Assembly: GCF_014466955.1 (NCBI RefSeq)
Contig: NZ_AP023396.1
Span: forward strand, 7,316,001-7,380,000
Reading direction: 5' to 3'
Origin: Nocardia wallacei
GTDB lineage: Bacteria; Actinomycetota; Actinomycetes; Mycobacteriales; Mycobacteriaceae
DNA length: 64,000 nt
Shown: positions 20,996-30,974 of the stretch, in pieces
Layout: every line of letters begins with the position of its first letter
Position numbering within the stretch: the stretch's first letter is position 1
Translations under genes and position numbers: made by a program
Notes under the pieces: generated by a model
Database searches by the model: none
What the model saw: only the letters and a program-made list of their open reading frames with translations
What the model was told of the DNA's origin: nothing

Positions 20996-22039
20996 TCAGG
21001 CGTGGCCCTCGGTGTGCCAGTTGGGCAGTTTGACGACCTGCGCGGCGTAGGACAGGCCCGCGCCGAAGGCCACCAGCAGGGCGTCGGCACCGGGCTTGGT
21101 CTCGCCGCTGCGTAGTAAAGCCTCCATGGCCAGCGGGATCGAGGCGGCGGAGGTATTGCCCGCCTCCTCGATGTCGTTGGCCAGGGCGCAGTCCTCGGGC
21201 AGTTTCAGCTCGCGGGCCATGATCTCGATGATGCGGCCGTTGGCCTGGTGCGGGACCATCGCGTCCAGGTCCGCGGGGGTGAGCCCGGCACGATCGATCG
21301 CGTCGAGGCAGACCTTCTTCAACGAGTGCGCGGCCCAGCGGAACACCGCGGTGCCCTCCATCGCGAGGTACGGGCGCACGGCGTCGAGGCCCTTCTCCTC
21401 GATCTCGCCGAAGAACTCCATCCAGTCCTTGTCCTGGCGGATGGCGTGGTGCTGAGTGCCGTCGGAACCCCAGACGGTGGGGCCGATGCCCGGCTCGTCG
21501 GACGGGCCGATGACGACCGCGCCCGCGCCGTCGGCGAACAGGAACGCGGTGCCGCGATCGGCCGGGTCGATCGCGTCGGTGAGCCGTTCGACGCCGATGA
21601 CCAGCGCGTGGTCGGCGCTGCCGCCCTTGACCAGGTCCGACGCCAGGCCCACGGCGTGGCAGAACCCGGCACAGCCGGCCGAGATGTCGAATGCCGCGGG
21701 GTTGCTCAAACCCAGTTCGGTGGCGATCTGCGGCGCCGCGGCCGGAGTGAGCAGCAGCCACGTGGACGTGGCGACGATGACGCAGCCGATCTGCTCGGGG
21801 CGCACCCCGGCCGCCGCCATGGCGTCACGCGCCGCCGCGGCGCTCATGCCGATGATGGTTTCCGAATCCGATGCGAACCGGCGGGTCTTGATGCCCGAGC
21901 GGGTGCGGATCCATTCGTCACTGGACGCGATAGGCCCGGCGACCTCGTCGTTGGTGACCACCCGGACCGGGCGGTACACGCCGAGCCCGAGCATCGCGGT
22001 GTGCTCCGCCCCCGTGACCTGGGCGAGTCGAGCAGCCAT
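20996..22039 (-). CDS. beta-ketoacyl-ACP synthase III (FabH-type)
   Basis: 347 residues with the thiolase fold. The catalytic Cys123 is in DISAGCAGF; the His of the triad is in MVPHQANGRI and the Asn in EEAGNTSAAS. GVYRPVRVVTNDE and SSDEWIRTRSGI are typical FabH N-terminal motifs. The enzyme condenses an acyl-CoA starter with malonyl-ACP to initiate fatty acid synthesis; in mycolic-acid bacteria FabH also links FAS-I products to FAS-II. It stands alone here, convergent with the SRPBCC gene and divergent from a small membrane protein, so starter specificity cannot be inferred from context. The start at 22039 gives the standard N terminus with a short lead. Confidence 0.9.
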   Translation of the reverse strand: MAARLAQVTGAEHTAMLGLGVYRPVRVVTNDEVAGPIASSDEWIRTRSGIKTRRFASDSETIIGMSAAAARDAMAAAGVRPEQIGCVIVATSTWLLLTPAAAPQIATELGLSNPAAFDISAGCAGFCHAVGLASDLVKGGSADHALVIGVERLTDAIDPADRGTAFLFADGAGAVVIGPSDEPGIGPTVWGSDGTQHHAIRQDKDWMEFFGEIEEKGLDAVRPYLAMEGTAVFRWAAHSLKKVCLDAIDRAGLTPADLDAMVPHQANGRIIEIMARELKLPEDCALANDIEEAGNTSAASIPLAMEALLRSGETKPGADALLVAFGAGLSYAAQVVKLPNWHTEGHA

Positions 22040-22290
22040 CGTGCTTCTCCTAGGTACCTGCCGGCAGGGGTGGCACGGGCCTGTGGCCCCACCCGCGCAT
22101 CGAACGTTCCTTCATCGGGCCCTCATCGGGCGGACTCGCTGGCGAGACCGCAGACATGAGGCCCCCTCATATTAGCCGGAAGATTATCGGGCGTCGTGGG
22201 TATTGTCACAATCGATCGGGTATTGCCAGTCCACGAGCCGGTTATACGACCGGCAGTGACCTGTTCCGACGAGTGATTCGAGGACACAAC

Positions 22291-22563
22291 ATGCTCGGTC
22301 TGGGAATTATCGGCTGGATCATCATCGGCGGCTTGGCCGGTTGGATCGCCAGCAAGTTCATGGGGACGGACGCCCAACAGGGCATCTTCCTGAACATCGT
22401 GGTGGGCGTCGTGGGCGGCCTGATCGGCGGCTTCCTGCTCAAGCTGCTGGGTGTCGACGTCGAGGGCGGCGGCATCATCTTCAGCTTCCTCACCTGCCTG
22501 GGTGGCGCGGCCATCCTGCTGTTCCTGGTGGGACTGGTCACCGGGCGCCGAAAAGTGGGCTGA
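22291..22563 (+). CDS. transglycosylase-associated (GlsB/YeaQ/YmgE) small membrane protein
   Basis: 90 residues, three hydrophobic segments. [20 protein letters not shown] and [20 protein letters not shown] are the Gly-rich hallmark of the family, followed by [18 protein letters not shown] and a basic tail GRRKVG. It is an inner-membrane protein; family members are stress-induced and their name does not reflect a proven enzyme activity. ATG 22291 has GAGGACA upstream; the longer in-frame extension is not hydrophobic and is dropped. It is followed 125 bp later by psd on the same strand. Confidence 0.88.
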   Translation: MLGLGIIGWIIIGGLAGWIASKFMGTDAQQGIFLNIVVGVVGGLIGGFLLKLLGVDVEGGGIIFSFLTCLGGAAILLFLVGLVTGRRKVG

Positions 22564-22687
22564 CCCCGCGAACCCACACTGCCGCAGCGGCCCCGGTCGC
22601 TGCGGCAGTGTGCTGTCGCAGCACACCCCCGGACGCGACATGTCCCGTATGGTGTGTGCGACTTGTCCGCGCACGAAAGAGGAGCCA

Positions 22688-23404
22688 GTGGCCCGCCGCC
22701 CCACCCCGCCCGGCACGCCCGACCGTACCGGTCTCGGTCACGTCGCCGACCTGGTCCGCGATGCGATCCCCCCGCTGCATCCCGCCGGCCTGCCGTTCGT
22801 GGCGACGCCGCTGGCCGTCGCACTGCTGGCCCGGCGCCGGAAGTGGTTGCGGCGCGGCGGTTTCGCGGCCGCGGCGGCGACGGCGGCGTTCTTCCGGCAC
22901 CCGCACCGGGTGCCGCCGAACCGGGCGAATGTCGTGATCGCACCCGCCGACGGGCAGATCGCGCTGGTGGACACCGCGGTGCCGCCGGCCGAACTGAACC
23001 TCGGCGACGCCGAACTGCCCCGGGTGAGCATCTTCCTGTCGGTGCTGGACGTGCACGTCCAGCGCACGCCGGTATCGGGCACCGTGCGGCAGATCGCCTA
23101 CCAGCGCGGCCAGTTCCGCTCCGCCGATCTGCCCGAGGCCAGCTCCGTCAACGAGCGCAACAGCATGGTGCTGGAGACCGACTCCGGGCAGCTGGTGACG
23201 GTGGTGCAGATCGCGGGCCTGCTGGCCCGCCGGATCGTGTGTGACGCCGAGGTCGGCGACAAGCTGGCCATCGGCGACACCTACGGGCTGATCCGGTTCG
23301 GCTCCCGCGTCGACACCTACTTTCCGGCCGGGACCCAGCTGCTCGTGAACCCCGGGCAGCGCACCATCGGCGGGGAGACGGTGCTCGCCGAACTGCTGTC
23401 ATGA
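22688..23404 (+). CDS. psd: phosphatidylserine decarboxylase (short form)
   Basis: 238 residues. The self-cleavage site is the Gly-Ser of [13 protein letters not shown] (residues ~205-216); the Ser becomes the pyruvoyl group of the alpha chain. The His-containing [15 protein letters not shown] is the other conserved catalytic block. The N terminus has a hydrophobic helix for membrane association. It decarboxylates phosphatidylserine to phosphatidylethanolamine. GTG 22688 is preceded by GAGGAG; longer in-frame starts run into the previous intergenic region. Its stop overlaps pssA by ATGA, so the two consecutive steps are coupled, as in mycobacteria. Confidence 0.93.
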   Translation: MARRPTPPGTPDRTGLGHVADLVRDAIPPLHPAGLPFVATPLAVALLARRRKWLRRGGFAAAAATAAFFRHPHRVPPNRANVVIAPADGQIALVDTAVPPAELNLGDAELPRVSIFLSVLDVHVQRTPVSGTVRQIAYQRGQFRSADLPEASSVNERNSMVLETDSGQLVTVVQIAGLLARRIVCDAEVGDKLAIGDTYGLIRFGSRVDTYFPAGTQLLVNPGQRTIGGETVLAELLS

Positions 23405-24279
23405 TCGAAGAGACCGTGACCGAGCACGGACGACGACGCCGGACGGTCCGGCTGCTGCCCAGCATCGTGACGATCATGGCGCTGTGCGCGGGGTTGTCGG
23501 CGGTGAAATTCGCGCTCGAGGGCTCGCTGAGTACAGCGGTGGCCATGATCGGCGCGGCGGCGGTGCTCGACATGCTCGACGGTCGGCTGGCCCGGATGCT
23601 GTCGGCGACGACCAAGATCGGCGCCGAACTCGATTCGCTCGCGGACGCGATCTCTTTCGGCGTCTCGCCCGCGCTGGTGCTGTACGTGACCTTCCTGAAC
23701 CAGGACAGCCTGGGCTGGATCATCGCGCTGATCTACGCGGTCAGCATCGTGCTCCGGCTGGCCCGGTTCAACACGCTGATGGACGACGACACCCGGCCGG
23801 ACTGGCAGCGCGAGTACTTCGTGGGCGTGCCCGCACCGGCCGCCGCGCTCATCGGAATGCTGCCGCTCGTGGCACACCAGCAGTTCGGCGACGGCTGGTG
23901 GAACGAATTCCCCCTGGTGGCGGCGTGGACGATCGTCGCGGCCCTGCTGGCGGTCAGCTCCATCCCCACCCTGGCGATGAAGTCGGTCTCGGTGGCGCCC
24001 CAGGCCGCGGCCCTGCTGCTGGTCCTGGTCGCCCTGGCCGCCGCCGCGCTGGTCACTTATCCGCGCATCCTGCTGATGGTGCTGGTGGTGCTGTACCTGG
24101 CCCACATTCCGTTCGCCTGGCGCTCCCAGCGCTGGGTCGCGGCCCGGCCCGAGATCTGGCACCACAAACCCGCGGAACGCCGCGCCCAGCGCCGCGCCGC
24201 CCGCCGCCGCCCCGCCCTGCGGGTGCCGGTATCGACGTCGCGGTTACGGCTGCGACGTCCCGGCGCCCGTGAGCGCTGA
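23401..24279 (+). CDS. pssA: CDP-diacylglycerol--serine O-phosphatidyltransferase
   Basis: 292 residues, multi-pass membrane enzyme. The CDP-alcohol phosphatidyltransferase signature is complete: [18 protein letters not shown] followed by AELDSLAD (D-G-x2-A-R-x8-G-x3-D-x3-D). It makes phosphatidylserine from CDP-diacylglycerol and serine for the psd product next to it. The C terminus is a strongly basic cytosolic tail ([18 protein letters not shown]). ATG 23401 overlaps the psd stop. The AAA ATPase gene begins 15 bp downstream, the same order as in mycobacteria. Confidence 0.95.
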   Translation: MIEETVTEHGRRRRTVRLLPSIVTIMALCAGLSAVKFALEGSLSTAVAMIGAAAVLDMLDGRLARMLSATTKIGAELDSLADAISFGVSPALVLYVTFLNQDSLGWIIALIYAVSIVLRLARFNTLMDDDTRPDWQREYFVGVPAPAAALIGMLPLVAHQQFGDGWWNEFPLVAAWTIVAALLAVSSIPTLAMKSVSVAPQAAALLLVLVALAAAALVTYPRILLMVLVVLYLAHIPFAWRSQRWVAARPEIWHHKPAERRAQRRAARRRPALRVPVSTSRLRLRRPGARER

Positions 24280-24294
24280 CCGGACACCCCCATA

Positions 24295-26520
24295 ATGGGT
24301 CGGGTGCCCGAACTGTCGCTCACCGCCCGCCTGAACCGCTCGGCCGCCGATGCCCGCCGGGGGGTGGTGCGGCTGCATCCGGAAGCGCTGGCCGCATTGG
24401 GTTTGCGGGAGTGGGACGGGATCGCGCTGATCGGGTCGCGGCGCACGGCCGCGGTGGCGGGGGTCGCGCCCGCGGGGACACCGGCCGGAGTGATCCTGCT
24501 GGACGACGTGACGCTGTCCAACGCCGGGGTGCGCGAGGACGCGACGGTGGTGGTGGCACCGGCCACGGTGTTCGGGGCGCGGCAGATCTCGGTGACCGGA
24601 TCGACCCAGGCCACCCACAGCATCCCCGAGGCCACACTGCGCCAGGCGCTGCTCGGTAAGGTCGTCACGGTCGGTGACGCGGTGTCGCTGCTGCCGCGCG
24701 ATCTCGGCCCGGGAACCAGCACCGCCGCAGCGACACAGGCGCTTTCGCGCACTTTCGGGATCGCGTGGACCTCGGAACTGCTCACCGTCACCGCGACCGA
24801 TCCGGTGCGCGGGCCGGTGAGTGTGCAGCCCAACAGCGCGGTGGTGTGGGGCGCCGGTGTGCCCGCGGCCGACGCCTCGCACGATCCGGGCGCGGGATCC
24901 GACAGCCAGTCCGGTGCGCCCGGTACCCGAATGCGGGTGCGGGAGCGGCCTTCCGCGGTGGACGTGGCGGATCTGGCCGGGGTGCGACCACAGGCCGCGA
25001 AGCTCTCGGAGTGGCTCAGCCTCGCCCTCGACGAACCCGAACTGCTCAAAACTCTCGGCGCCCCACCACATCTCGGTGTGCTGATCACCGGCCCGGCGGG
25101 AGCGGGGAAGGCGACGCTGGCGCGGGCGGTGGCCACGCCGCGGCGCATCGTGGAATTGGACGGTCCGACGGTCGGGGCCACCGAGAGCGGCACCCGATTG
25201 CGAGAGGTCGGGCTGGCGGTTTCCGAGATCTGTTCCGGCGCGGGCGGAGTGCTGCTGATCACCGATATCGACGCGCTGCTACCGGCCGATCCGGAACCCG
25301 TCGCGACGCTGATCCTCGACCAGCTGCGCGCAGCGGTCGCCACCCCCGGTGTGGCTTTCCTGGCCACCACCTCGCATCCGGCCGGGGCCGACAGCCGTTT
25401 GCGCGCACCGGATCTGTGCGATCGCGAGATCGCGCTGACCCTGCCGACCGCGGCCGTGCGCAAGGATCTACTGGAACAGCTGCTGCGCAAGGTGCCCACC
25501 GAGGACCTGAAACTCGATGAGATCGCCTCGCGCACACCGGGTTTCGTGGTCTCCGACCTGGCGGCGCTGTGCCGGGAGGCGGCGCTGCGGGCGGCGTCAC
25601 GGGCCAGCCGCGACCACACCGAGCCGGTGCTGACCCAGCCCGATCTGGTCGGCGCGCTGCAGGTGATCCGCCCGCTGTCGCGTTCAGGCACCGAGGAATT
25701 GGCGATCGGCAGCCTCAGCCTCGACGATGTCGGCGACATGGTCGAGACGAAGCAGGCGCTGACCGAAGCGGTGCTGTGGCCACTGCGCCACCCGGATTCG
25801 TTCGCCCGGCTCGGTATCGACCCGCCGCGCGGCGTGCTGCTCTACGGGCCGCCGGGCTGCGGCAAGACCTTTCTGGTGCGGGCCCTGGCGGGTACCGGCC
25901 AGCTGAGCGTGCACGCCGTCAAGGGCGCGGAGCTGATGGACAAGTGGGTCGGCTCGTCCGAGCGCGCGGTGCGCGAATTGTTCCAGCGCGCACGCGATTC
26001 CGCGCCGTCGCTGATCTTCCTGGACGAGGTCGACGCGCTGGCGCCGCGCCGCGGCCAGAGCAGTGACTCCGGCGTCGGCGACCGCGTGGTGGCGGCCCTG
26101 CTCACCGAGTTGGACGGCGTGGAGCCGTTGCGCGATGTGGTCGTGGTCGGCGCGACCAACCGGCCCGAGCTGATCGATCCGGCCCTGACCCGTCCGGGCC
26201 GGCTGGAACGTCTGGTGTTCGTGCCCCCGCCGGACGCCGCCGCGCGCGCCGAGATCCTGCGCACCGCGAGCCGCTCGGTCCCGCTGGCCGCTGACGTGGA
26301 CCTCACCGCCCTGGCCGCCGACCTGAACGACTACTCGGCCGCCGACTGCGCCGCCCTGCTGCGCGAGGCCGCCCTCGCCGCGATGCGCCGCGACGTCGAC
26401 ACCGCCGACATCACCGCCGCCGACATCACCGCCGCCCGCACCGCGGTCCGCCCATCCCTGGACCCCACCCAGGTCGACGCACTCCGCCGCTACGCCGACC
26501 ACCGCAACGGAACCTCCTAA
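24295..26520 (+). CDS. double AAA+ ATPase (Cdc48/VCP-like)
   Basis: 741 residues: an N-terminal double-psi-barrel-like part (~1-190) and two AAA+ modules. D2 is intact: Walker A GPPGCGKT near 518, Walker B IFLDEVDALAPRRG, and second region of homology GATNRPELIDPALTRPGRLE with arginine finger. D1 is unusual: Walker A reads GPAGAGKAT (Ala for the Ser/Thr after Lys) and Walker B LLITDIDALL has Asp-Ile instead of Asp-Glu, so D1 probably binds but hydrolyses ATP poorly. Such proteins remodel or unfold other proteins. It trails psd-pssA, and the mycobacterial homologue has the same position. GTG at 24304 is an alternative start. Confidence 0.9.
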   Translation: MGRVPELSLTARLNRSAADARRGVVRLHPEALAALGLREWDGIALIGSRRTAAVAGVAPAGTPAGVILLDDVTLSNAGVREDATVVVAPATVFGARQISVTGSTQATHSIPEATLRQALLGKVVTVGDAVSLLPRDLGPGTSTAAATQALSRTFGIAWTSELLTVTATDPVRGPVSVQPNSAVVWGAGVPAADASHDPGAGSDSQSGAPGTRMRVRERPSAVDVADLAGVRPQAAKLSEWLSLALDEPELLKTLGAPPHLGVLITGPAGAGKATLARAVATPRRIVELDGPTVGATESGTRLREVGLAVSEICSGAGGVLLITDIDALLPADPEPVATLILDQLRAAVATPGVAFLATTSHPAGADSRLRAPDLCDREIALTLPTAAVRKDLLEQLLRKVPTEDLKLDEIASRTPGFVVSDLAALCREAALRAASRASRDHTEPVLTQPDLVGALQVIRPLSRSGTEELAIGSLSLDDVGDMVETKQALTEAVLWPLRHPDSFARLGIDPPRGVLLYGPPGCGKTFLVRALAGTGQLSVHAVKGAELMDKWVGSSERAVRELFQRARDSAPSLIFLDEVDALAPRRGQSSDSGVGDRVVAALLTELDGVEPLRDVVVVGATNRPELIDPALTRPGRLERLVFVPPPDAAARAEILRTASRSVPLAADVDLTALAADLNDYSAADCAALLREAALAAMRRDVDTADITAADITAARTAVRPSLDPTQVDALRRYADHRNGTS

Positions 26521-26648
26521 CACCAGGCAGCCATACACTCCGTGACCCTTCACCGAACCGCCTGACACCCGGCAGGTGGCGTGATGGAACGTCATGATGT
26601 CCGGCAGGTCTGCGGCTATGTGACCTTGATCGTGGGTATTTTCAGCTG

Positions 26649-27992
26649 GTGCGAACCAGGGCCGCGGTGTTCGAGACGGTGACGGCGGGTCTCGCAACCC
26701 TGGTTGCGGGGATGTCGCTGATGCTCCCGATCGACTTCACGTGGACGTCGGGCGCCTCGCCGCTGCAACTGGATCTGCTCGCGCACAGCCTGCCGCACGC
26801 CATCGCCGCCGGCGCCGTCATCGGGCTGATCGTCGCCGTGTTCGCCACGACCGTCAATCACGGCCTGGCGGCGTGGGGTTCGGCGCTGTGCGGTGCCGTG
26901 CTGCTGCTGGTGACGCATCTGGTCGGGGCGCACAGCGGTCCGGACGCCTCGCTGGCCACGGTGAACTTCGTCGACGCGATCGCGGGCGGGATCCTGCTCG
27001 GCGGGATCGCGACGGCCGTCCTGCACGGGCGGCTGCAGGTTTTCGGCTGGACGCTGGGCGCGCTGGGCAGCATCGTGGTGGGCGCGGCGCTGCCGGTGCA
27101 GCACGGCGACGGTTTCGGCGATCCGAACCGCTACGGGCGCTGGCCCGCGGTCGATTGGCCGCCGCCGTGGCTGATCGCGGTGACGGTGCTGCTGGTCGGG
27201 GTGGGCACGCTGGTCAATCGGCACAAGACCGAGGTGGAGCGGCGTTCCGTGGAGTTGCCGATGGCCCCGATCGTGGCCGGCCTGGTGTACGTGGTGGCGA
27301 CGCTGGCGGGCACCGAATGGCTGACCAGCCACCCGGGCAGCATCTTCGACATCTCGCTGAGCGTCGGCGCCACCGTCGTCGCGGGGTTCGTCGCCGCGAT
27401 CCTGCTGCCCCGCCGCGACGGCACCCTGGTGCTGCTGGCGATCGCGCTGGCGGCGGTGGGCAGCGCGATCATGCCGTCCTGGTTGCCGGGCTGGTCGGCC
27501 GCGCCGCTGATGGTGCTGCTGGCGCTGGGAATCGTGCTGGGTTTCCGGCGGCCGGGGCCGGTGCTCGCACTGCTGCTGACGACCGCGCTGGCGTCGAGCT
27601 GCATGGTCACCCTCGGCCACGACCACAACCGGGTCCGCAACGCGATCATCGCGGTGGCACTGACCCTCGTCACCGGCTACAGCTTCGGCAGCGCCGCGCC
27701 CCGCTACAACCCCACGCGGGTGCTGGGCGTGTCGATCGTGTTCGTGCCGTCGGTGGTGCTGGCGCTGCGGTACCACGCCGACCGGGGCGACCTCGACACC
27801 GCCACGGCCGACGCGGGTCGCTGGTACGTCTGCCAGGTGCCCGCCACCGATTCGCCGGTCCCGCACTGGACGGCCCTCGCGATCACGGTGGGTTGTCTGG
27901 TCGGGCTGATCGCGCTGCGGCGACTCCGCGCACCCACGGTCACCCGGGTGGCCGACGCCGCCGAGCGCCCGGACGACCGCGACCCACTGTGA
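26649..27992 (+). CDS. polytopic membrane protein of unknown function
   Basis: 447 residues, roughly ten to twelve hydrophobic segments interrupted by short polar loops; one larger loop (QHGDGFGDPNRYGRWPAVDW) sits mid-protein and another, with WYVCQVP, before the last segment. No transporter signature is recognisable. GTG 26649 follows a TATTTT box (26637-26642) by 6 nt, so a leaderless transcript is likely. The Mrp operon follows 124 bp later on the same strand but probably has its own start. A long open frame on the other strand is a composition artefact. Confidence 0.75.
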   Translation: MRTRAAVFETVTAGLATLVAGMSLMLPIDFTWTSGASPLQLDLLAHSLPHAIAAGAVIGLIVAVFATTVNHGLAAWGSALCGAVLLLVTHLVGAHSGPDASLATVNFVDAIAGGILLGGIATAVLHGRLQVFGWTLGALGSIVVGAALPVQHGDGFGDPNRYGRWPAVDWPPPWLIAVTVLLVGVGTLVNRHKTEVERRSVELPMAPIVAGLVYVVATLAGTEWLTSHPGSIFDISLSVGATVVAGFVAAILLPRRDGTLVLLAIALAAVGSAIMPSWLPGWSAAPLMVLLALGIVLGFRRPGPVLALLLTTALASSCMVTLGHDHNRVRNAIIAVALTLVTGYSFGSAAPRYNPTRVLGVSIVFVPSVVLALRYHADRGDLDTATADAGRWYVCQVPATDSPVPHWTALAITVGCLVGLIALRRLRAPTVTRVADAAERPDDRDPL

Positions 27993-28115
27993 TTGCAGAT
28001 ATATAGCCGGGGGCCTCGAACATGTTCGACGCCATAACCTCGGCAGCCGTGAATCCCATAAGGGCCGAAGTAGTATCGACTGCGCACACCCCGCCGCCGA
28101 CCGACGGAGTGAAGT

Positions 28116-30974
28116 TTGCTCGCAGTCCTGCTCGCCCATGCCGCCGCGGCCCTGTTCGCGCCGCCGTGTGTGCGGGTGCTGGGCCGACGGGCCTTCTATC
28201 TGCTGGCGCTGGTGCCGCTGGCGAGCCTGGGCTGGGTCGTCGCGAACTGGAACAGCGGGCGCGAACTGCGGATCGGCTGGGCGCCGGGCATCCACATGGA
28301 CCTGGAGCTGCGCTTCGATTCGCTCGCCGCCATCATGTCGGCGCTGGTGCTGGGCATCGGTGCGCTGATCCTCGCCTACTGCGCGAGCTATTTCGACGAT
28401 GACGACCGGCAGCGGCTGGGCATCTTCGCGGGCTATCTGATCGCCTTCGCGGGGACCATGTTCGGGCTGGTGATCAGCGACAACATGTTGGTGCTGTTCA
28501 CCTTCTGGGAAGCGACGACGGTACTGTCGTTCCTGCTCGTCGGCCATCACGCCGAGCAGATCGCCGGGCGGCGCGCGGCGCTGCAGGCCCTGCTGGTGAC
28601 GGCCGCGGGCGGGCTGACGATGCTGGTCGGCATCATCGCGATCGGGCAGCGCTACGACACCTATCTGCTCTCGGAGATGCTGGCCCGCGCGGATCCGCGG
28701 GACTGGACGACCTGCGTCGCCGTGGTGCTGATCCTGGTCGGCGCGCTGAGCAAGTCGGCGATCGTCCCGCTGCACTTCTGGCTGCCCGGCGCGATGATCG
28801 CGCCCACCCCCGTCAGCGCCTACCTGCACGCGGCGGCGATGGTGAAGGCCGGTATCTACCTGGTGGCCCGGCTGGCGCCGGTGTTCGCGGCCAGTGCGCC
28901 CTGGCATCCGATAATCCTCACGCTGGGCCTGGTGTCGATGCTGCTCGCCGGGTTGCGTTCGCTGCAGGTGACCGATCTGAAGCTGGTACTGGCCTTCGGC
29001 ACGGTCAGTCAGCTGGGGTTCCTGGTCACGCTGGTCGGGATCGGCACGCCGGACGCGGCGCTGGCCGGGGTGACGATGCTCGTCGCGCACGCACTGTTCA
29101 AGGCGTGCCTGTTCATGGTGGTCGGCATCATCGACCACAGCGCCGGAACCCGGGACCTGCGACGGCTTTCCGGGCTGGGTCGCCGCGCGCCGGTGCTGTG
29201 CGGTACCGCGATCCTGGCCGGGGCGAGCATGGCCGGAATCCCGCCGCTGCTGGGCTTCGTGGGCAAGGAGAGCGCCCTGGGCGCGATTCTCACCGCCGAC
29301 AACCTGAGCGCCCCGGCCAAGCTGGCGGTGGGCACCGGCGTGGTGGTCGGCTCCATGCTGACGGTCGGATACAGCCTGCGATTCCTCTGGGGCGCTTTCG
29401 GTTCCAAGTCGGTGGCGGTGGGAGCGCCGGAGCCGCAACCGGATTGGCATCCGCCCGGGGCGGTGTTCGTGGCCCCCGCGGCCCTGCTGGCGGTGGCGAG
29501 CCTGGCCGCGGGCCCGGCCGCGCCGTGGCTGGACCGGCTGCTGCGGCCCTACGCCGAGACGCTGCCCGGCGGCGAGCCCACCCATCTGGCGCTGTGGCAC
29601 GGCTTCGGGCACCCGCTGACCCTCACCATGATCGTGATCGCCTGCGGCCTGGTGCTTTTCGAGATCCGCGACCGCATCGGCGAAACGGCCCGTCCTCGCC
29701 TGGGCAACGCCGACCGCGTCTACGACAGGACGCTGCGCGCGATGGACCAGCTGTCGCTGCGCATGACCGGTGCGACGCAACGCGGTTCGCTGCCACTGAA
29801 CCAGGCGCTCATCCTGATCACGCTGACCGTGCTGCCCACCGCCATGCTGGCGTTCGGTGCCCGCACCCGGGTTGGCCTGCGGCTGTGGGATTCTCCGCTG
29901 CAGCTGATCATCGGGCTCATCATGGTGGCGATGGCGATCGGCGCCACCGTGATGCGCAACCGCCTCGCGAGCGTGCTGCTGGTCGGCGTCACCGGTTACG
30001 GCTGCGGCGTGATCTTCGCACTGCACGGCGCGCCCGATCTGGCGCTCACCCAGTTCCTGGTGGAAACCCTGACCCTGGTGATCTTCGTGCTGGTGCTGCG
30101 CAAGTTCCCGGCCGAGATCGAACCCGACCGCGCCACCGCCTTCAAGGCGCGCCGCGCGCTGCTGGCCGCGCTGGTGGGCGCCGCGGTCGCGGTGCTCGCG
30201 GCCTTCGCCACCGCCTCGCGCGGCACCGAACCGATCTGGCACCGAATCCCGCAGGCGGCCTACGGTTTCGGCGGCGGCAAGAACGCGGTCAACGTGCTGC
30301 TGGTCGACATCCGCGCGTGGGACACCCTCGGGGAGATCTCGGTGCTGGTGGTCGCCGCGACCGGGGTCGCGTCGCTGATGTTCCGCAGCCGCCGTTTCGG
30401 CACGCTGCCCCGGGTGGCCGACGCGCCCGGCTACACCCCCGACCCGGACCGCGCCTACTGGCTGCCCGCGTCCCCGCTCCTCGCGCCGCGGCACCGCTCG
30501 ATGGTGCTGGCGATGACGACGCGGCTGGTGTTCCCGACACTCATGGTGCTGTCCGCGTACTTCTTCTTCGCCGGGCACAACGCACCCGGCGGCGGGTTCG
30601 CCGGGGGGCTCACCGCCGGATTGGCGCTGGTCCTGCGCTATCTGGCTGGCGGCCGCTACGAGCTGGCCGAGGCCCTGCCCGTCGACGCGGGCCACGTGCT
30701 CGGCGCGGGGCTGGCGCTGTCGGCGGGCACCGCGACCGGTTCGCTGCTGCTCGGCGCGCCGCCGCTGTCGTCGGCGATCGTGGAGGTGACGCTGCCACTG
30801 CTCGGGCACGTCAAGTTCGTCACCGCCCTGCTGTTCGACCTGGGCGTGTATCTGATCGTGGTGGGCCTGGTGCTCGACGCGTTGCGCAGCCTCGGCGCGC
30901 GGCTGGACACGGAGGGGCCCGCGATCGCGACGATCTCCACGCGGACCGGGGAATCGACGAGGGAGACCCGATGA
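28116..30974 (+). CDS. mrpA: Na+/H+ antiporter Mrp subunit A (MrpA/MnhA with fused MrpB domain)
   Basis: 952 residues. The N-terminal two thirds resemble complex I NuoL: GLVISDNMLVLFTFWEATTV with the key Glu, the Lys of GALSKSAIVPLHFWLPGAMI, and AHALFKACLFMVVGIIDHS. After residue ~780 the MnhB-type domain follows (FFFAGHNAPGGGFAGGLTAG), so subunit B is fused rather than a separate gene. It forms the main proton channel part of a multisubunit Na+/H+ antiporter in the plasma membrane. TTG 28116 is the start, with GGAG 7 nt upstream. The downstream five subunits overlap by ATGA or similar junctions. Confidence 0.95.
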   Translation: MLAVLLAHAAAALFAPPCVRVLGRRAFYLLALVPLASLGWVVANWNSGRELRIGWAPGIHMDLELRFDSLAAIMSALVLGIGALILAYCASYFDDDDRQRLGIFAGYLIAFAGTMFGLVISDNMLVLFTFWEATTVLSFLLVGHHAEQIAGRRAALQALLVTAAGGLTMLVGIIAIGQRYDTYLLSEMLARADPRDWTTCVAVVLILVGALSKSAIVPLHFWLPGAMIAPTPVSAYLHAAAMVKAGIYLVARLAPVFAASAPWHPIILTLGLVSMLLAGLRSLQVTDLKLVLAFGTVSQLGFLVTLVGIGTPDAALAGVTMLVAHALFKACLFMVVGIIDHSAGTRDLRRLSGLGRRAPVLCGTAILAGASMAGIPPLLGFVGKESALGAILTADNLSAPAKLAVGTGVVVGSMLTVGYSLRFLWGAFGSKSVAVGAPEPQPDWHPPGAVFVAPAALLAVASLAAGPAAPWLDRLLRPYAETLPGGEPTHLALWHGFGHPLTLTMIVIACGLVLFEIRDRIGETARPRLGNADRVYDRTLRAMDQLSLRMTGATQRGSLPLNQALILITLTVLPTAMLAFGARTRVGLRLWDSPLQLIIGLIMVAMAIGATVMRNRLASVLLVGVTGYGCGVIFALHGAPDLALTQFLVETLTLVIFVLVLRKFPAEIEPDRATAFKARRALLAALVGAAVAVLAAFATASRGTEPIWHRIPQAAYGFGGGKNAVNVLLVDIRAWDTLGEISVLVVAATGVASLMFRSRRFGTLPRVADAPGYTPDPDRAYWLPASPLLAPRHRSMVLAMTTRLVFPTLMVLSAYFFFAGHNAPGGGFAGGLTAGLALVLRYLAGGRYELAEALPVDAGHVLGAGLALSAGTATGSLLLGAPPLSSAIVEVTLPLLGHVKFVTALLFDLGVYLIVVGLVLDALRSLGARLDTEGPAIATISTRTGESTRETR

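Noticed and set aside
26616..30809. Antisense reading frame of about 1400 codons opposite the membrane protein and mrpA
   Set aside because: It is open only because G+C-biased third positions of the real plus-strand genes remove stops; its product is Arg/Gln/His-rich without any domain, while the plus strand encodes recognisable MrpA and helices.
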